A stretch of DNA of 64,000 nt from Dokdonella sp. (GTDB taxonomy: Bacteria; Pseudomonadota; Gammaproteobacteria; Xanthomonadales; Rhodanobacteraceae), in assembly GCF_019634845.1 (NCBI RefSeq), contig NZ_JAHCAQ010000015.1:34150-98149 (forward strand), read 5' to 3'. A program made the position numbers and the translations under genes. Positions within the stretch are counted from its first letter, which is position 1. Each line of letters starts with the position of its first letter. Under the pieces are notes generated by a model that saw nothing but the letters and a program-made list of their open reading frames with translations, was not told the origin of the DNA and made no database searches. Of the stretch, positions 7,435 to 16,268 are shown in pieces.

Positions 7435-9414
7435 ATGACGTATTTCGTTACCGGCGCGACGGGTTTCATCGGCAAGCGCCTCATCGAGAAACTGCTCACG
7501 CGCAAGGGGACCATCCACTGTCTCGTGCGCAAGGAATCGATGCCGCGGTTCAAGGCGCTGGTCGAAACGTGCGGCGATGACGGCAAGCGCCTGGTCGCGG
7601 TGGTCGGCGACCTGGCCAAGCCACGGCTTGGCATCGCGCCGGCGACGTTGCGCGCCCTCGGCGGCAAGATCAGGCATTTCTTCCACCTTGCCGCGATATA
7701 CGACCTCGCTGCCGACGCCGACAGCCAGATCGTGGCCAATGTCGAGGGCACGCGCCACGCCATCGAGGCGGCCGAAGCACTGCGCGTGGGCTGCTTCCAC
7801 CACGTCAGCTCGATCGCCGCGGCGGGGTTGTATTCGGGCGTGTTCCGCGAGGACATGTTCGACGAGGCCGAGGAGCTGGAGCATCCGTATTTCCGCACCA
7901 AGCACGATTCGGAAGGCCTGGTGCGCAGCCAGTGCAAGCGCCCGTGGCGCGTGTATCGCCCCGGCATCGTGGTCGGCGATTCGCGCACGGGCGAGATGGA
8001 CAAGATCGATGGCCCCTACTACTTCTTCCGCCTCATCAAGAAGATGCGCCAGAGCCTGCCGCCGTGGATGCCGACGGTCGGGCTCGAGGGCGGGCGCATC
8101 AACCTGGTGCCGGTCGACTGGGTGGCCGCCGCGCTCGACCACATCGCCCACAAGGCCGCACTCGATGGCCACACCTTCCACCTGACCGACCCGGCGCCAC
8201 GCCGGATCGGCGAGGTTCTCAACCTGTTCGCGCGCGCGGGACATGCACCGCAGATGACGATGCGGCTCGATGCGCGCATGTTCGGTTTCATTCCGGCGAG
8301 CATCCGCGCGGCGATCGGCAGCCTGCCGCCGGTGCGCCGCGTGGCCAGGGTGCTGCTGCGTGATCTGGGTATCCCGGCGGCGATCATGCAGTTCATCAAT
8401 TACCCCACGCGTTTCGATTGCCGCGAGACCGAGCGCGCGCTCAAGGGCTCGAAGATCGTGCTGCCCAGGCTCGACGACTACGCCTGGAAGCTGTGGGACT
8501 ACTGGGAGCGCCATCTCGATCCGGACCTGTTCGTCGACCGCTCGCTCGGCGGCAAGGTGCGCGGCAAGGTGGTGCTGGTGACCGGTGGTTCGTCGGGGAT
8601 CGGTCGCGCGGTGGCGACGAAGGTGGCCGCTGCCGGGGCGCAGCTCGTCATCTGCGCGCGCGGCGAGGAGGAACTGGCGCAGACCAAGGCCGAGATCGAA
8701 GCCGCCGGCGGCATCTGTCATACCTATGTGGCCGACCTGTCCGACCTGAAATCGTGTGACGAATTGGTGTCGCGCGTGCTGGCGGACCATGGTCACGTCG
8801 ATATCCTCGTCAACAACGCCGGGCGCTCGATCCGGCGCGCGATCAGCGCCAGCTACGACCGCTTCCACGATTTCGAGCGCACGATGCAGCTCAACTATTT
8901 CGGTGCGCTGCGTCTGATCATGGGCTTGCTGCCGACGATGAGCGAGCGCCATCACGGCCACATCATCAACATCTCGTCGATCGGCGTGCTGACCAATTCG
9001 CCGCGCTTCTCGGCCTATGTCGCTTCCAAGGCCGCGCTCGATGCGTTCTCGCGCTGCGCCCAGGCCGAGTATTCCGACAACGGCGTCAACTTCACCACCA
9101 TCAACATGCCGCTGGTGAAAACGCCGATGATCGCGCCGACCCAGATGTACGAATCGGTGCCGACACTATCACCCGAGGAAGCGGCCGACATCGTGGTCGA
9201 GGCGATCATCGAGCGGCCCGTGCGCATCGCCACCCGGCTCGGCACCTTCGCCCAGGTGTTCTACACGCTGGCGCCGCGCGTGTACGAGATCGTCATGAAC
9301 ACCGCATTCCGGCTGTTCCCCGACTCGGCGGCGGCCAAGGGCGACAAGGGTGCCGCGGCACCCACCAGCGAGCAGATCGCGTTCGCCTCGCTCATGCGCG
9401 GAGTGCACTGGTAG
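7435..9414 (+). CDS. bifunctional alcohol-forming fatty acyl-CoA reductase (two SDR domains)
   Basis: A 659-aa fusion of two short-chain-dehydrogenase domains. The N-terminal extended SDR (about 1-370) has the GATGFIGK nucleotide loop at 7-14 and a YxxxK active site (Y152, K156), the fatty acyl-CoA reductase type. The C-terminal classical SDR (about 375-630) has TGGSSGIG at 383-390, NNAG, NISS and YVASK (Y528, K532). From memory, length, domain order and phrases such as GRSIRRAIS, FHDFERTMQLNYFG and the C-terminal MRGVHW closely match the Marinobacter enzyme that reduces acyl-CoA to aldehyde and then to fatty alcohol with NADPH, for wax-ester synthesis. TATGCT at 7396-7401 is a likely -10; the SD AGAGGA precedes the ATG. 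Adjacent ACBP and nearby PHA-granule genes suit a lipid-storage role. No wax-ester synthase lies in this window. Confidence 0.88.
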   Translation: MTYFVTGATGFIGKRLIEKLLTRKGTIHCLVRKESMPRFKALVETCGDDGKRLVAVVGDLAKPRLGIAPATLRALGGKIRHFFHLAAIYDLAADADSQIVANVEGTRHAIEAAEALRVGCFHHVSSIAAAGLYSGVFREDMFDEAEELEHPYFRTKHDSEGLVRSQCKRPWRVYRPGIVVGDSRTGEMDKIDGPYYFFRLIKKMRQSLPPWMPTVGLEGGRINLVPVDWVAAALDHIAHKAALDGHTFHLTDPAPRRIGEVLNLFARAGHAPQMTMRLDARMFGFIPASIRAAIGSLPPVRRVARVLLRDLGIPAAIMQFINYPTRFDCRETERALKGSKIVLPRLDDYAWKLWDYWERHLDPDLFVDRSLGGKVRGKVVLVTGGSSGIGRAVATKVAAAGAQLVICARGEEELAQTKAEIEAAGGICHTYVADLSDLKSCDELVSRVLADHGHVDILVNNAGRSIRRAISASYDRFHDFERTMQLNYFGALRLIMGLLPTMSERHHGHIINISSIGVLTNSPRFSAYVASKAALDAFSRCAQAEYSDNGVNFTTINMPLVKTPMIAPTQMYESVPTLSPEEAADIVVEAIIERPVRIATRLGTFAQVFYTLAPRVYEIVMNTAFRLFPDSAAAKGDKGAAAPTSEQIAFASLMRGVHW

Positions 9415-9440
9415 AACCGGCGCCCTCCGGCGCCGGTTCT
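9413..9440 (+). terminator. hairpin at the reductase stop codon, no T-tract
   Basis: A perfect 12-bp inverted repeat AGAACCGGCGCC / GGCGCCGGTTCT with a CTCC loop begins inside the TAG stop codon. No run of T follows, so it may act as an mRNA 3' stabiliser or Rho-assisted end rather than a classical terminator. Confidence 0.55.
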
Positions 9441-9649
9441 GGGGAGGCAGGGATGCCGACCGGTCGAAGTCGCCACGAGCGACTGAGGAGGAGGCAAGGA
9501 TGCCGACTGGAGCTGCGCACCAGGGAGGGTTGCTGGCGCCGGTTCCGAACGAAGTGATCGCCGTGGCCTGCGGTTGGCCAGGCCGGCCGAAGTCGCCACG
9601 GGCAGCGGGCGCTGCGCAGCAGGGACCATCGCCGCCAGCAATCCCCGAT
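9441..9649. repeat. gene-free spacer built of repeated short modules
   Basis: This gap between the reductase and phasin genes (convergent) has no credible gene. Modules recur: AGGCAGGGATGCCGAC (9445-9460) and AGGCAAGGATGCCGAC (9492-9507); CCGGTCGAAGTCGCCACG (9460-9477) and a one-mismatch copy at 9583-9600; GGCGCCGGTTC at 9429 (in the terminal hairpin) and 9535; and GCTGCGCA-CAGGGA-like sequence near 9513 and 9611. It looks like a degenerate interspersed or REP-like repeat patch. Confidence 0.6.
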
Positions 9650-9678
9650 AAAAAAAGGAGCGGGCCGCAGCCCGCTCC
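9650..9678 (-). terminator. terminator of the phasin operon
   Basis: On the minus strand a perfect 9-bp stem GGAGCGGGC / GCCCGCTCC with a 4-nt loop is followed by seven T residues (A7 at 9650-9656 on the plus strand). It lies 37 bp after the phasin stop codon. Confidence 0.93.
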
Positions 9679-9715
9679 TCGTGTCGATCCAACCTGGTGG
9701 CCGTGGCCGCCGCGA

Positions 9716-10183
9716 TCAGCCCGCGCTGCGCTTGCGCGCCGGACGCTTGGCCGCAGCCTTGGCAGCCGGCTTGCCGCTTGCGCGCGCCAGCTCGTCGATG
9801 CGCGCCTCGAGGCGCTTGATGTCGGCATGGCCGGGAATGCCCAGGCGCTTGAGCGAACGCGACACGCGATCCTCGAACACTTTCTCGAGCTTGTCCCAGG
9901 TTTCCTGGCTGCGCTCGCGGACCTGGCCGAGCGTGCTCTCGACATTGCCGCGGGCTTCGTCGACCTTGGCCTGGGTGAACTTGCGCGTCTTGGCTTCCAG
10001 CGCGCTGCCTTCCTTCACCAGCGCCTCGAACAGCTTGCTGCCTTCGTGCTGCGCCTTCGCAAAGGCGCCCAGTCCGGCCAACCAGATCTGCTGCGCCGAA
10101 TCCATCACGCCCTTGCCGATGTGGCGGCTGTCGGCGCTGCTGCTGGGCTTCTTGGCGGCAGTCTTGAGCTTGGGCTTGGCCAT
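9716..10183 (-). CDS. phasin-family polyhydroxyalkanoate granule-associated protein
   Basis: A 155-aa protein from the ATG at 10183. A short basic N-terminus is followed by a phasin-type helix (SAQQIWLAGLGAFAKAQHEG, about 29-48), coiled-coil sequence (50-130), and an Ala/Lys-rich C-terminal tail (KPAAKAAAKRPARKR). This is the PhaF/PhaI architecture, where the basic tail can bind DNA or organise granules. Phasins coat polyhydroxyalkanoate inclusions. It lies downstream of the PHA-granule regulator gene on the same strand (134-bp gap) and ends at a strong terminator. PHA synthase is not in the window. Confidence 0.88.
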   Translation of the reverse strand: MAKPKLKTAAKKPSSSADSRHIGKGVMDSAQQIWLAGLGAFAKAQHEGSKLFEALVKEGSALEAKTRKFTQAKVDEARGNVESTLGQVRERSQETWDKLEKVFEDRVSRSLKRLGIPGHADIKRLEARIDELARASGKPAAKAAAKRPARKRSAG

Positions 10184-10317
10184 TGTCGCGTTCTCCGGTA
10201 GTGGCGGCACATGCCGCGATGGCCCATGTTGGCGCCCGCCACTAGAGCAGTCACCCTAGGGATGGGGCGGAGCAGGTTGCGGTGGCCACTGCCGCGCGCA
10301 GCGGTTCTGACGATGCC

Positions 10318-10593
10318 TCAGCCCAGGTGTTCGTCGAGCAGGCGTTCGATCTCGCGCTCGATCGTGTACTTGAGCGCGCCCATGAGGAAGCCGAGTTCGG
10401 CATGCACATGCAATTCGGCCTTGCTCACCTCGATCGAGCCGCTGATGCCGCTGCGTTCGAAGTACAGCGTGTTGCCGGCCCAGTCGTGGCTGACGCCGTA
10501 TTCCGCGCCGAGCGAAGTGGCGACGCGGGTGATGGCGGCCTTGGTGGACTTGATGGTGCCGCCATGGACGCGCTTGATGTCGATGACCGCCAT
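10318..10593 (-). CDS. polyhydroxyalkanoic acid system family protein (PHA granule-region protein)
   Basis: A 91-aa protein beginning MAVIDIKRVHGGTIKSTKAAI, fitting the small PHA-granule-region family. It alternates beta strands and amphipathic helices (GVSHDWAGNTLYFERSG, then AELGFLMGALKYTIEREIE). Members occur next to phasins and PHA genes in gammaproteobacteria; their biochemical role is poorly defined. Here it is the first gene of a two-gene unit with the phasin. The ATG at 10593 is the only good start. It has no signal peptide or membrane segment, so it is cytoplasmic. Confidence 0.85.
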   Translation of the reverse strand: MAVIDIKRVHGGTIKSTKAAITRVATSLGAEYGVSHDWAGNTLYFERSGISGSIEVSKAELHVHAELGFLMGALKYTIEREIERLLDEHLG

Positions 10594-10729
10594 GTGGGCC
10601 TCGTGTCGGATCGGAGTGCGGATGATGCCTCAAGGCGCGGCTGGCCGGCAGCCGCCGCCGCGCCGGCCCGAGGCCGGGGCGGCCGGGGGGGCTGTGCTAG
10701 AGTGCGGCAACCCCTTTCGAACGGATGCG

Positions 10730-11518
10730 ATGCGTCTCAGTTTCGGCAACGGCGCCCACCGGGACATCGTCCTGAGCGACGGCAGCCTCACCCTTGGCAG
10801 TGCGGCGGGCAACGACGTGCTGCTGGACGGCAAGGACGTGTCGCCGTGGCACGCGCGCATCATCGCCGACGCGCGTGGGCTCGTGCTGCAGGTGCTCGAC
10901 CCCAACGCCAAGACCCACGTCAACGCGCGACCGGTGCGCGAAATGGCCCTGCTGCGCCGTGGCGACGTCGTGCACCTCGGCCACGAGGCCGTCGCGATCA
11001 AGGCCGACAGCGATGCGCTCGACACGCGGCTGCCGGCCGCTGGGACTGCAGTGTCCGCAGCGGTGCCACGAGTGACGCTGCGTGGCCTGTCGGGTGCCAG
11101 TGCCGGCCGTGCGATCGGCGTCGAGCAGCGCCTGCTCATCGGCAGCGATCCCGCGGCCGACGTCGTGATCGACGATGTGCGCGTGGCGCCGCGTCATGCG
11201 GTCATCGAACGCATGGGCGATGGCCTGTGGCTGCGCAGCCTGGCCCCTGGGCAGGGCGCGCTCGTCAACGGCGTGGTCGCGCTCGATGCACGCCTGCAGG
11301 CTGGTGACCAGGTGGTGTTCGCACGCCAGCATTTCCTCATCGAGGCGCCCGGGCTGGCGGCCGCGGCCGCCCCGATGCAGACGCCTGCCGCCGCCGCGCC
11401 GGCGCCAGTCGAGGACAGTACGGCACAGGCGCGCGATGGCAACTCGATCGGTTGGCTGCTGGCGGCCGCGGCGCTGATCGCGCTGGCGCTGTACGTGCTG
11501 ATCAACCGCGGACTGTGA
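10730..11518 (+). CDS. membrane-anchored protein with two FHA domains
   Basis: A 262-aa protein. The first FHA domain (about 1-95) has the LGSAAGNDVLL and VSPWHARI elements; the second (about 115-215) has RLLIGSDPAADVVI and VAPRHAVIER. A Pro/Ala linker (about 215-240) leads to a single C-terminal transmembrane helix (about 243-258) ending INRGL, so the FHA domains face the cytoplasm. FHA domains bind phosphothreonine peptides, so it may recruit Ser/Thr-kinase substrates to the membrane; no kinase or phosphatase gene is nearby. TAGAGT at 10697-10702 is a possible -10, giving a short leader. The start at 10730 matches the beginning of the first FHA fold. Confidence 0.82.
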   Translation: MRLSFGNGAHRDIVLSDGSLTLGSAAGNDVLLDGKDVSPWHARIIADARGLVLQVLDPNAKTHVNARPVREMALLRRGDVVHLGHEAVAIKADSDALDTRLPAAGTAVSAAVPRVTLRGLSGASAGRAIGVEQRLLIGSDPAADVVIDDVRVAPRHAVIERMGDGLWLRSLAPGQGALVNGVVALDARLQAGDQVVFARQHFLIEAPGLAAAAAPMQTPAAAAPAPVEDSTAQARDGNSIGWLLAAAALIALALYVLINRGL

Positions 11519-11550
11519 TGCCGGCGCCGTGATCGGCGCGGCGCAGCGGT

Positions 11551-12672
11551 TCAGCCGAACGTGAACGCGAAGGCCTGCACCTGCGGATCGAGGAACTCGA
11601 TCTCGAAGGTGTGCTCGCCCACCGGCGTGCTGCTGCGGATGAGCTGATACAGGCGCTGGCTCGTGACCGCGCCGCGACCGTCGGCGTCGCAGTCCACGCC
11701 GTGGTCGGGGCCTGGCGCGGCGCCGTCGAGGCGGACGATGAAGCGCACCGGTTTGTCGTCGGCGCCGGGGCCGAGCACGAGGTGGAGATCGCGCGCGTGG
11801 AAGCGGAACACGATGCGGCCACCCGCGTCGAGCAGCGTGGCCTGCTCGGCACCGACGCGCCAACGTCCGCCCAGTCCCCAGCGGTTCAAGGCCGGCCCGC
11901 TCGGCGCCGTGTAGCTGTAGCTGCGGTCGGCACGCATGCCGCCGCTCGAGGCGAAGCGCTCGGCGCGCGCGTAGCCGAGGTAGGTTTCGGGTGAGCCGAT
12001 CTGGGCCAAGTCGGGTGCCAACTGGGCGCCGCTGCCGGAGACGGTCACGAAGGGTGAAGCCGGCGGCGCGTGTCCGGCTTCGCCCAGCAGGTCGCGGATC
12101 ACCTGCTCGGACTGTGCATAGTTGCCCTCGCCGAAGTGGTGGTGGCGAATGCGCCCCTGCGCGTCGATGAAGTAATGGGCCGGCCAGTAGTGATTGTCGA
12201 ACGCCTGCCAGATCCGGTACTTGCTGTCGACGGCGACCGGGTAGCGGATGCCGAGCGCGGTCACCGCGCGCCGCACGTTGGCCAGCTCCTGCTCGAATTC
12301 GAACTCGGGCGTGTGGACGCCGACCACGACCAGTCCCTGCGCGCGGTACTTGTCGGCCCAAGCCTGCACGTACGGCAACGCGCGCAGACAATTGATGCAG
12401 GTGTAGGTCCAGAAGTCGACCAGCACGACCTTGCCGCGCAGCGCCTGGCCGCCGAGCGGTGCCGAGTTGAGCCAGGCCACGGCGCCATCGAGCGGCGGCG
12501 CGACCCTCTCGACCGGCAGCGGCTGGCCCGGCGTCGGCGACGGCGCCTGCGCCGCGGCGGTGCTGTGCATGATGCGCGTGCCGCCCACGCCGAGCGCGGC
12601 GGCGATGCCGACCGCAAGCGCCACGGCGAGGCCGATCAGGCGGTGGCTTGCGAGGCGAGTCGGCGTCGGCAT
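11551..12672 (-). CDS. thioredoxin-fold protein, DipZ C-terminal-like (secreted or membrane-anchored)
   Basis: 373 aa from the ATG at 12672. An N-terminal hydrophobic helix (about 11-33) is a signal anchor or signal peptide. A thioredoxin domain (about 60-215) carries FWTYTCINC (C92, C95), the TCINC form of the active site used by DipZ-type proteins instead of WCxxC. A C-terminal beta-rich domain (about 225-373) resembles the carbohydrate-binding-like DipZ tail with [13 protein letters not shown]. It probably acts in periplasmic thiol-disulfide exchange. The CcdA-like multispanning domain of full DipZ is missing and not encoded nearby. It is divergent from serC. Confidence 0.82.
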   Translation of the reverse strand: MPTPTRLASHRLIGLAVALAVGIAAALGVGGTRIMHSTAAAQAPSPTPGQPLPVERVAPPLDGAVAWLNSAPLGGQALRGKVVLVDFWTYTCINCLRALPYVQAWADKYRAQGLVVVGVHTPEFEFEQELANVRRAVTALGIRYPVAVDSKYRIWQAFDNHYWPAHYFIDAQGRIRHHHFGEGNYAQSEQVIRDLLGEAGHAPPASPFVTVSGSGAQLAPDLAQIGSPETYLGYARAERFASSGGMRADRSYSYTAPSGPALNRWGLGGRWRVGAEQATLLDAGGRIVFRFHARDLHLVLGPGADDKPVRFIVRLDGAAPGPDHGVDCDADGRGAVTSQRLYQLIRSSTPVGEHTFEIEFLDPQVQAFAFTFG

Positions 12673-12868
12673 ATCGATAGATCCGGAAGCTGGGCAGGGC
12701 CTGGCGGCGTGGCGCACGCAGCGGCCGCGCGCCGCAATCCGCGCCACTGCCAGACCGGGCCGCTGGCAGTCATCTTGCACGATCGGCCGGCGCCGCCGCC
12801 TGGAAGTTGCTTCTTGCGCGGATGTTGCAACGCGCCATAAAGTGACGATCCCAACCGGAGGAACTCGC

Positions 12869-13948
12869 GTGAGTCGTGCCTACAACTTCAGCGCCGGCCC
12901 TGCCGCGCTGCCCGAGGAGGTGCTGCGCCAGGCGCAGGCCGAGCTGCTGGAATGGGGTGGTGCGCGTGCATCGGTGATGGAGGTCAGTCATCGCGGCAAG
13001 GAGTTCATTGCCCTCGCCGAAGCCGCCGAGCAGGACCTGCGCGAGCTGCTGGCGATTCCCGCCGGCTACAAGGTTCTGTTCCTGCAGGGCGGTGCAACGC
13101 AACATTTTGCCCAGATCCCGCTCAATTTCGCCGGCGGCGGCAGCGCCGACTACGTCCTGACCGGCGACTGGAGCGAGAAGGCCGCCAAGGAAGCGCGCGC
13201 CTATACCCAGGTCCGCATCGCGGCGAGCGCGGCCGACACCAACCACGACCGTATTCCGCCGCGCGCGCAATGGCAGCTCGACGAGCGGGCGGCCTACGTG
13301 CACATCACGCCCAACGAAACGATTCGCGGCGTCGAATTCCACGACATTCCCGCGGTCGGCGCGGTACCGCTGGTCGGCGATGTGTCCTCGACGATCCTGT
13401 CGCGGCCGCTCGACGTGTCGCGCTACGCGCTGCTCTATGCGGGTGCGCAGAAGAACATCGGTCCGTCCGGCCTGGTCGTGCTCATCGTGCGCGATGACCT
13501 GCTCGAACGCTGCCCCAAGGACATTCCCAAGATCTTCAACTACGCCGAACACGCGGCGCAGGGCTCGATGCTCAACACGCCCAACACCTGGGGCTGGTAT
13601 CTGGCCGGCCTCGTGTTCAAGTGGATCAAGGCGCAGGGCGGCGTAGCCGCGATGGGACAGCGCAATCGCGCCAAGGCCGAGCTGCTGTATGGCTACATCG
13701 ACGCGTCGGGCTATTACCGCAACCCGGTCGAGCCCGCGGCGCGCTCGTGGATGAACGTGCCGTTCACGCTGCCCGACGCGGCGCTCGATGCGGCCTTCCT
13801 CAAGCAGGCCGAAGCGGCCGGCCTGCTTGCGCTCAAGGGCCATCGCCTCGTCGGCGGCATGCGCGCCTCGCTCTACAACGCGATGCCGTTGGCCGGCGTG
13901 CAGGCGCTGGTCGACTTCATGGCCGATTTCGCCCGCCGCCACGGTTGA
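12869..13948 (+). CDS. serC: phosphoserine aminotransferase
   Basis: A 359-aa PLP enzyme of fold type I, standard SerC length. The N-terminal [15 protein letters not shown] is diagnostic; the PLP lysine is K195 in [10 protein letters not shown]; the C-terminal [12 protein letters not shown] is conserved. It converts 3-phosphohydroxypyruvate and glutamate to phosphoserine, and also serves vitamin B6 synthesis. The GTG start at 12869 follows the SD GGAGGA at 12857-12862. It opens a rightward cluster with serA, pheA, hisC and aroA. Confidence 0.97.
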   Translation: MSRAYNFSAGPAALPEEVLRQAQAELLEWGGARASVMEVSHRGKEFIALAEAAEQDLRELLAIPAGYKVLFLQGGATQHFAQIPLNFAGGGSADYVLTGDWSEKAAKEARAYTQVRIAASAADTNHDRIPPRAQWQLDERAAYVHITPNETIRGVEFHDIPAVGAVPLVGDVSSTILSRPLDVSRYALLYAGAQKNIGPSGLVVLIVRDDLLERCPKDIPKIFNYAEHAAQGSMLNTPNTWGWYLAGLVFKWIKAQGGVAAMGQRNRAKAELLYGYIDASGYYRNPVEPAARSWMNVPFTLPDAALDAAFLKQAEAAGLLALKGHRLVGGMRASLYNAMPLAGVQALVDFMADFARRHG

Positions 13949-13996
13949 GCCGCGGCGGTCGCGCTCCGATTCCCCATTCCAGGTTCCGGCATCCCC

Positions 13997-15163
13997 ATGT
14001 TCAAGATCCAGACCCTCAACAACATTTCGCGCAACGGCCTCGATCGCCTGCCGGGCACGCTCTACGCCATCGCCAACGAGCTGGCCGAGCCCGACGCGAT
14101 CCTCGTGCGGTCGGCCGACATGCACCGTGCGCCGATCCCGGCCAGCGTCAAGGCCGTGGCGCGGGCTGGCGCCGGGACCAACAACATCCCGGTGGCGGCA
14201 CTGTCGGCGCGCGGGGTGCCGGTGTTCAACGCCCCCGGCGCCAACGCCAACGCGGTCAAGGAGCTCGTCGTCGCCGGCATGTTGATGGCCGCGCGCAACC
14301 TCGCGCCGGCGCTGGCGTTCGTGCACGAGCTGCCGCCGGGTGATGATCTGCATGCACGGGTCGAAGCCGAGAAGAAGCGCTTCGTCGGCAGCGAGCTGGC
14401 CGGCAAGACCCTGGGCGTGGTCGGCCTCGGTGCGATCGGGGTCAAGGTTGCCAATGCCGCCTATGCGCTCGGCATGCGCGTGGTCGGCTTCGATCCGCAC
14501 ATGACGATCGACGGGGCCTGGCAGTTGTCGGCGCAGGTGGCGCGGGCCGCTACGCTCAACGAGCTGTTTGCCGCCAGCGACTACCTGACCTTCCACCTGC
14601 CGCTCAACGACAAGACGCGCGGCATGTTCGGCATGCAGGCGCTGGAACTGGCGCGGCGTGGCGTGGTGGTGCTCAATTTCGCCCGCGAGGGCATCGTCGA
14701 TGCGCAGGCGCTGCGCCAGGGTCTGGCCGACAACCGCATCGGCCACTACGTCAGCGACTTTCCCGAAAGTGACCTGCTGGCCGATCCGCGTGTCATCGCG
14801 TTGCCGCACCTGGGCGCCTCGACCGGCGAGGCCGAGGAGAACTGTGCCGTGATGGTGGTCGACCAGCTGCGCGATTTTCTCGAGCACGGCAACGTGCGCC
14901 ACTCGGTCAATTTCCCCGAGGCGCGCATGGCGCGCGCGAGCAATGGCCGCATCTGCATCGCCAACAGCAACCGGCCGAACATGATCGGTCAGTTGTCGCA
15001 CGTGCTTGGCGAGGCCGGCGTCAACATCGCGCAGATGCTCAATGCCTCGCGTGGCGACCTTGCCTATACGCTGATCGACGTCGATTCGAAGATTCCCGCC
15101 ACGCTGGTGAGCGCGATCGCCGGCATCGATGGCATCCTGTCGGTCCGCGTGATCGAGGACTAG
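13997..15163 (+). CDS. serA: D-3-phosphoglycerate dehydrogenase
   Basis: 388 aa. The substrate-binding domain has AGAGTNNIPV; the Rossmann domain has GVVGLGAIGVKVANAA (about 138-152) and HLPLNDKTRGMF; a C-terminal ACT domain (about 318-388; NRPNMIGQLSHVLGEAGVNI) is for regulation. It oxidises 3-phosphoglycerate to 3-phosphohydroxypyruvate, the step before SerC. It is slightly shorter than E. coli SerA (410 aa), the compact ACT-containing type. It is 48 bp after serC and 4 bp before pheA. Inhibition by L-serine through the ACT domain is expected from the family. Confidence 0.93.
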   Translation: MFKIQTLNNISRNGLDRLPGTLYAIANELAEPDAILVRSADMHRAPIPASVKAVARAGAGTNNIPVAALSARGVPVFNAPGANANAVKELVVAGMLMAARNLAPALAFVHELPPGDDLHARVEAEKKRFVGSELAGKTLGVVGLGAIGVKVANAAYALGMRVVGFDPHMTIDGAWQLSAQVARAATLNELFAASDYLTFHLPLNDKTRGMFGMQALELARRGVVVLNFAREGIVDAQALRQGLADNRIGHYVSDFPESDLLADPRVIALPHLGASTGEAEENCAVMVVDQLRDFLEHGNVRHSVNFPEARMARASNGRICIANSNRPNMIGQLSHVLGEAGVNIAQMLNASRGDLAYTLIDVDSKIPATLVSAIAGIDGILSVRVIED

Positions 15164-15167
15164 GACG

Positions 15168-16268
15168 ATGAGTCAGGACAAGCCCGACAAACCCGACCTG
15201 GTGGCGGTGCGTGCGCGCATCGACGGCATCGATCGGCAGATCCAGTCGTTGATCGCCGAGCGCGCGCAGTTCGCGCACCAGGTCGGCAAGGCCAAGGGCA
15301 AGCTCGCTGCGGCGGTCGACTACTACCGGCCCGAACGCGAGGCGCAGGTGCTGCGCATGGTGGTGGATCGCAACGATGGTCCGCTCAGCGACGAGGTGCT
15401 CGTGCACCTGTTCCGCGAGATCATGTCGGCCTGCCTGGCGCAGCAGGAGCCGCTCAAGATCGGCTACCTTGGTCCCGAGGGTACGTTCAGCCAGCAGGCC
15501 GTGCACAAGCATTTCGGGCGCTCGGCGCTGGGTCTGCCGATGTCGAGCATCGAGGAGGTGTTCAACGAGGTCGAGGCCGGCAATGCCGACTTCGGCGTGG
15601 TGCCGGTCGAGAACTCGGGGCAGGGCACGATCCAGGTCACGCTCGACATGTTCCTGACCTCCAACCTCAAGATCTGCGGCGAGGTGGAGCTGCGCGTGCA
15701 TCAGTACCTGCTGTCGCGCTCGGGCCATGTCGAGGACATCGAGCGCATCTACGCCCACCCGCAGTCGTTCGCGCAGACCGCCGGCTGGCTGCGCTCGAAC
15801 CTGCCCAAGGTCGAGAAGATCCCGGTGGCGAGCAATGCCGAAGGCGCGCGGCGCGCACGCAACGCCGACGACGCGGCCTCGATCGGCAGCGAGTCGGCCG
15901 CCCACGTGTATGGCCTCAAGAAGGTCATCATGAAGCCGATCGAGGATCACGCCGACAACACCACGCGCTTTCTCGTCATCGGTCGCCAGATCTTCCCCTC
16001 GTCGGGCCACGACCGCACCTCGGTGCTCGTGTTCATCAAGGACCAGCCCGGTGCGCTGTTCAACGTGCTCAGTCCGTTCGCGCGCCACGGCATCAGCATG
16101 AACCGCATCGAGTCGCGGCCCTCGCACCAGGCCAAGTGGGAGTATGGGTTCTTCATCGATCTCGCCGGCCACGTCGAGGACGAGGCCATGAAGGGCGCGC
16201 TCGAGGAACTGGCAGAACATTCTGCGCAGATCAAGATCCTGGGTTCCTACCCGGTCGCGGTACCGTGA
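15168..16268 (+). CDS. pheA: bifunctional chorismate mutase/prephenate dehydratase (P-protein)
   Basis: 366 aa. The chorismate mutase AroQ domain (about 8-90) has RARIDGIDRQIQSLI; the prephenate dehydratase domain (about 95-275) has GYLGPEGTFSQQAV and VPVENSGQGTI; the C-terminal ACT domain (about 283-362) has HGISMNRIESRP, the Phe-binding signature. It converts chorismate through prephenate to phenylpyruvate. Its stop overlaps the GTG of hisC by 4 bp, implying translational coupling. The serC-pheA-hisC-aroA order is as in pseudomonads. Confidence 0.97.
   Translation: MSQDKPDKPDLVAVRARIDGIDRQIQSLIAERAQFAHQVGKAKGKLAAAVDYYRPEREAQVLRMVVDRNDGPLSDEVLVHLFREIMSACLAQQEPLKIGYLGPEGTFSQQAVHKHFGRSALGLPMSSIEEVFNEVEAGNADFGVVPVENSGQGTIQVTLDMFLTSNLKICGEVELRVHQYLLSRSGHVEDIERIYAHPQSFAQTAGWLRSNLPKVEKIPVASNAEGARRARNADDAASIGSESAAHVYGLKKVIMKPIEDHADNTTRFLVIGRQIFPSSGHDRTSVLVFIKDQPGALFNVLSPFARHGISMNRIESRPSHQAKWEYGFFIDLAGHVEDEAMKGALEELAEHSAQIKILGSYPVAVP

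Noticed and set aside
12770-15001. 743-aa minus-strand frame opposite serC and serA
   Set aside because: Shadow of strongly conserved enzymes on the other strand; GC-rich codon bias produces long antisense frames.
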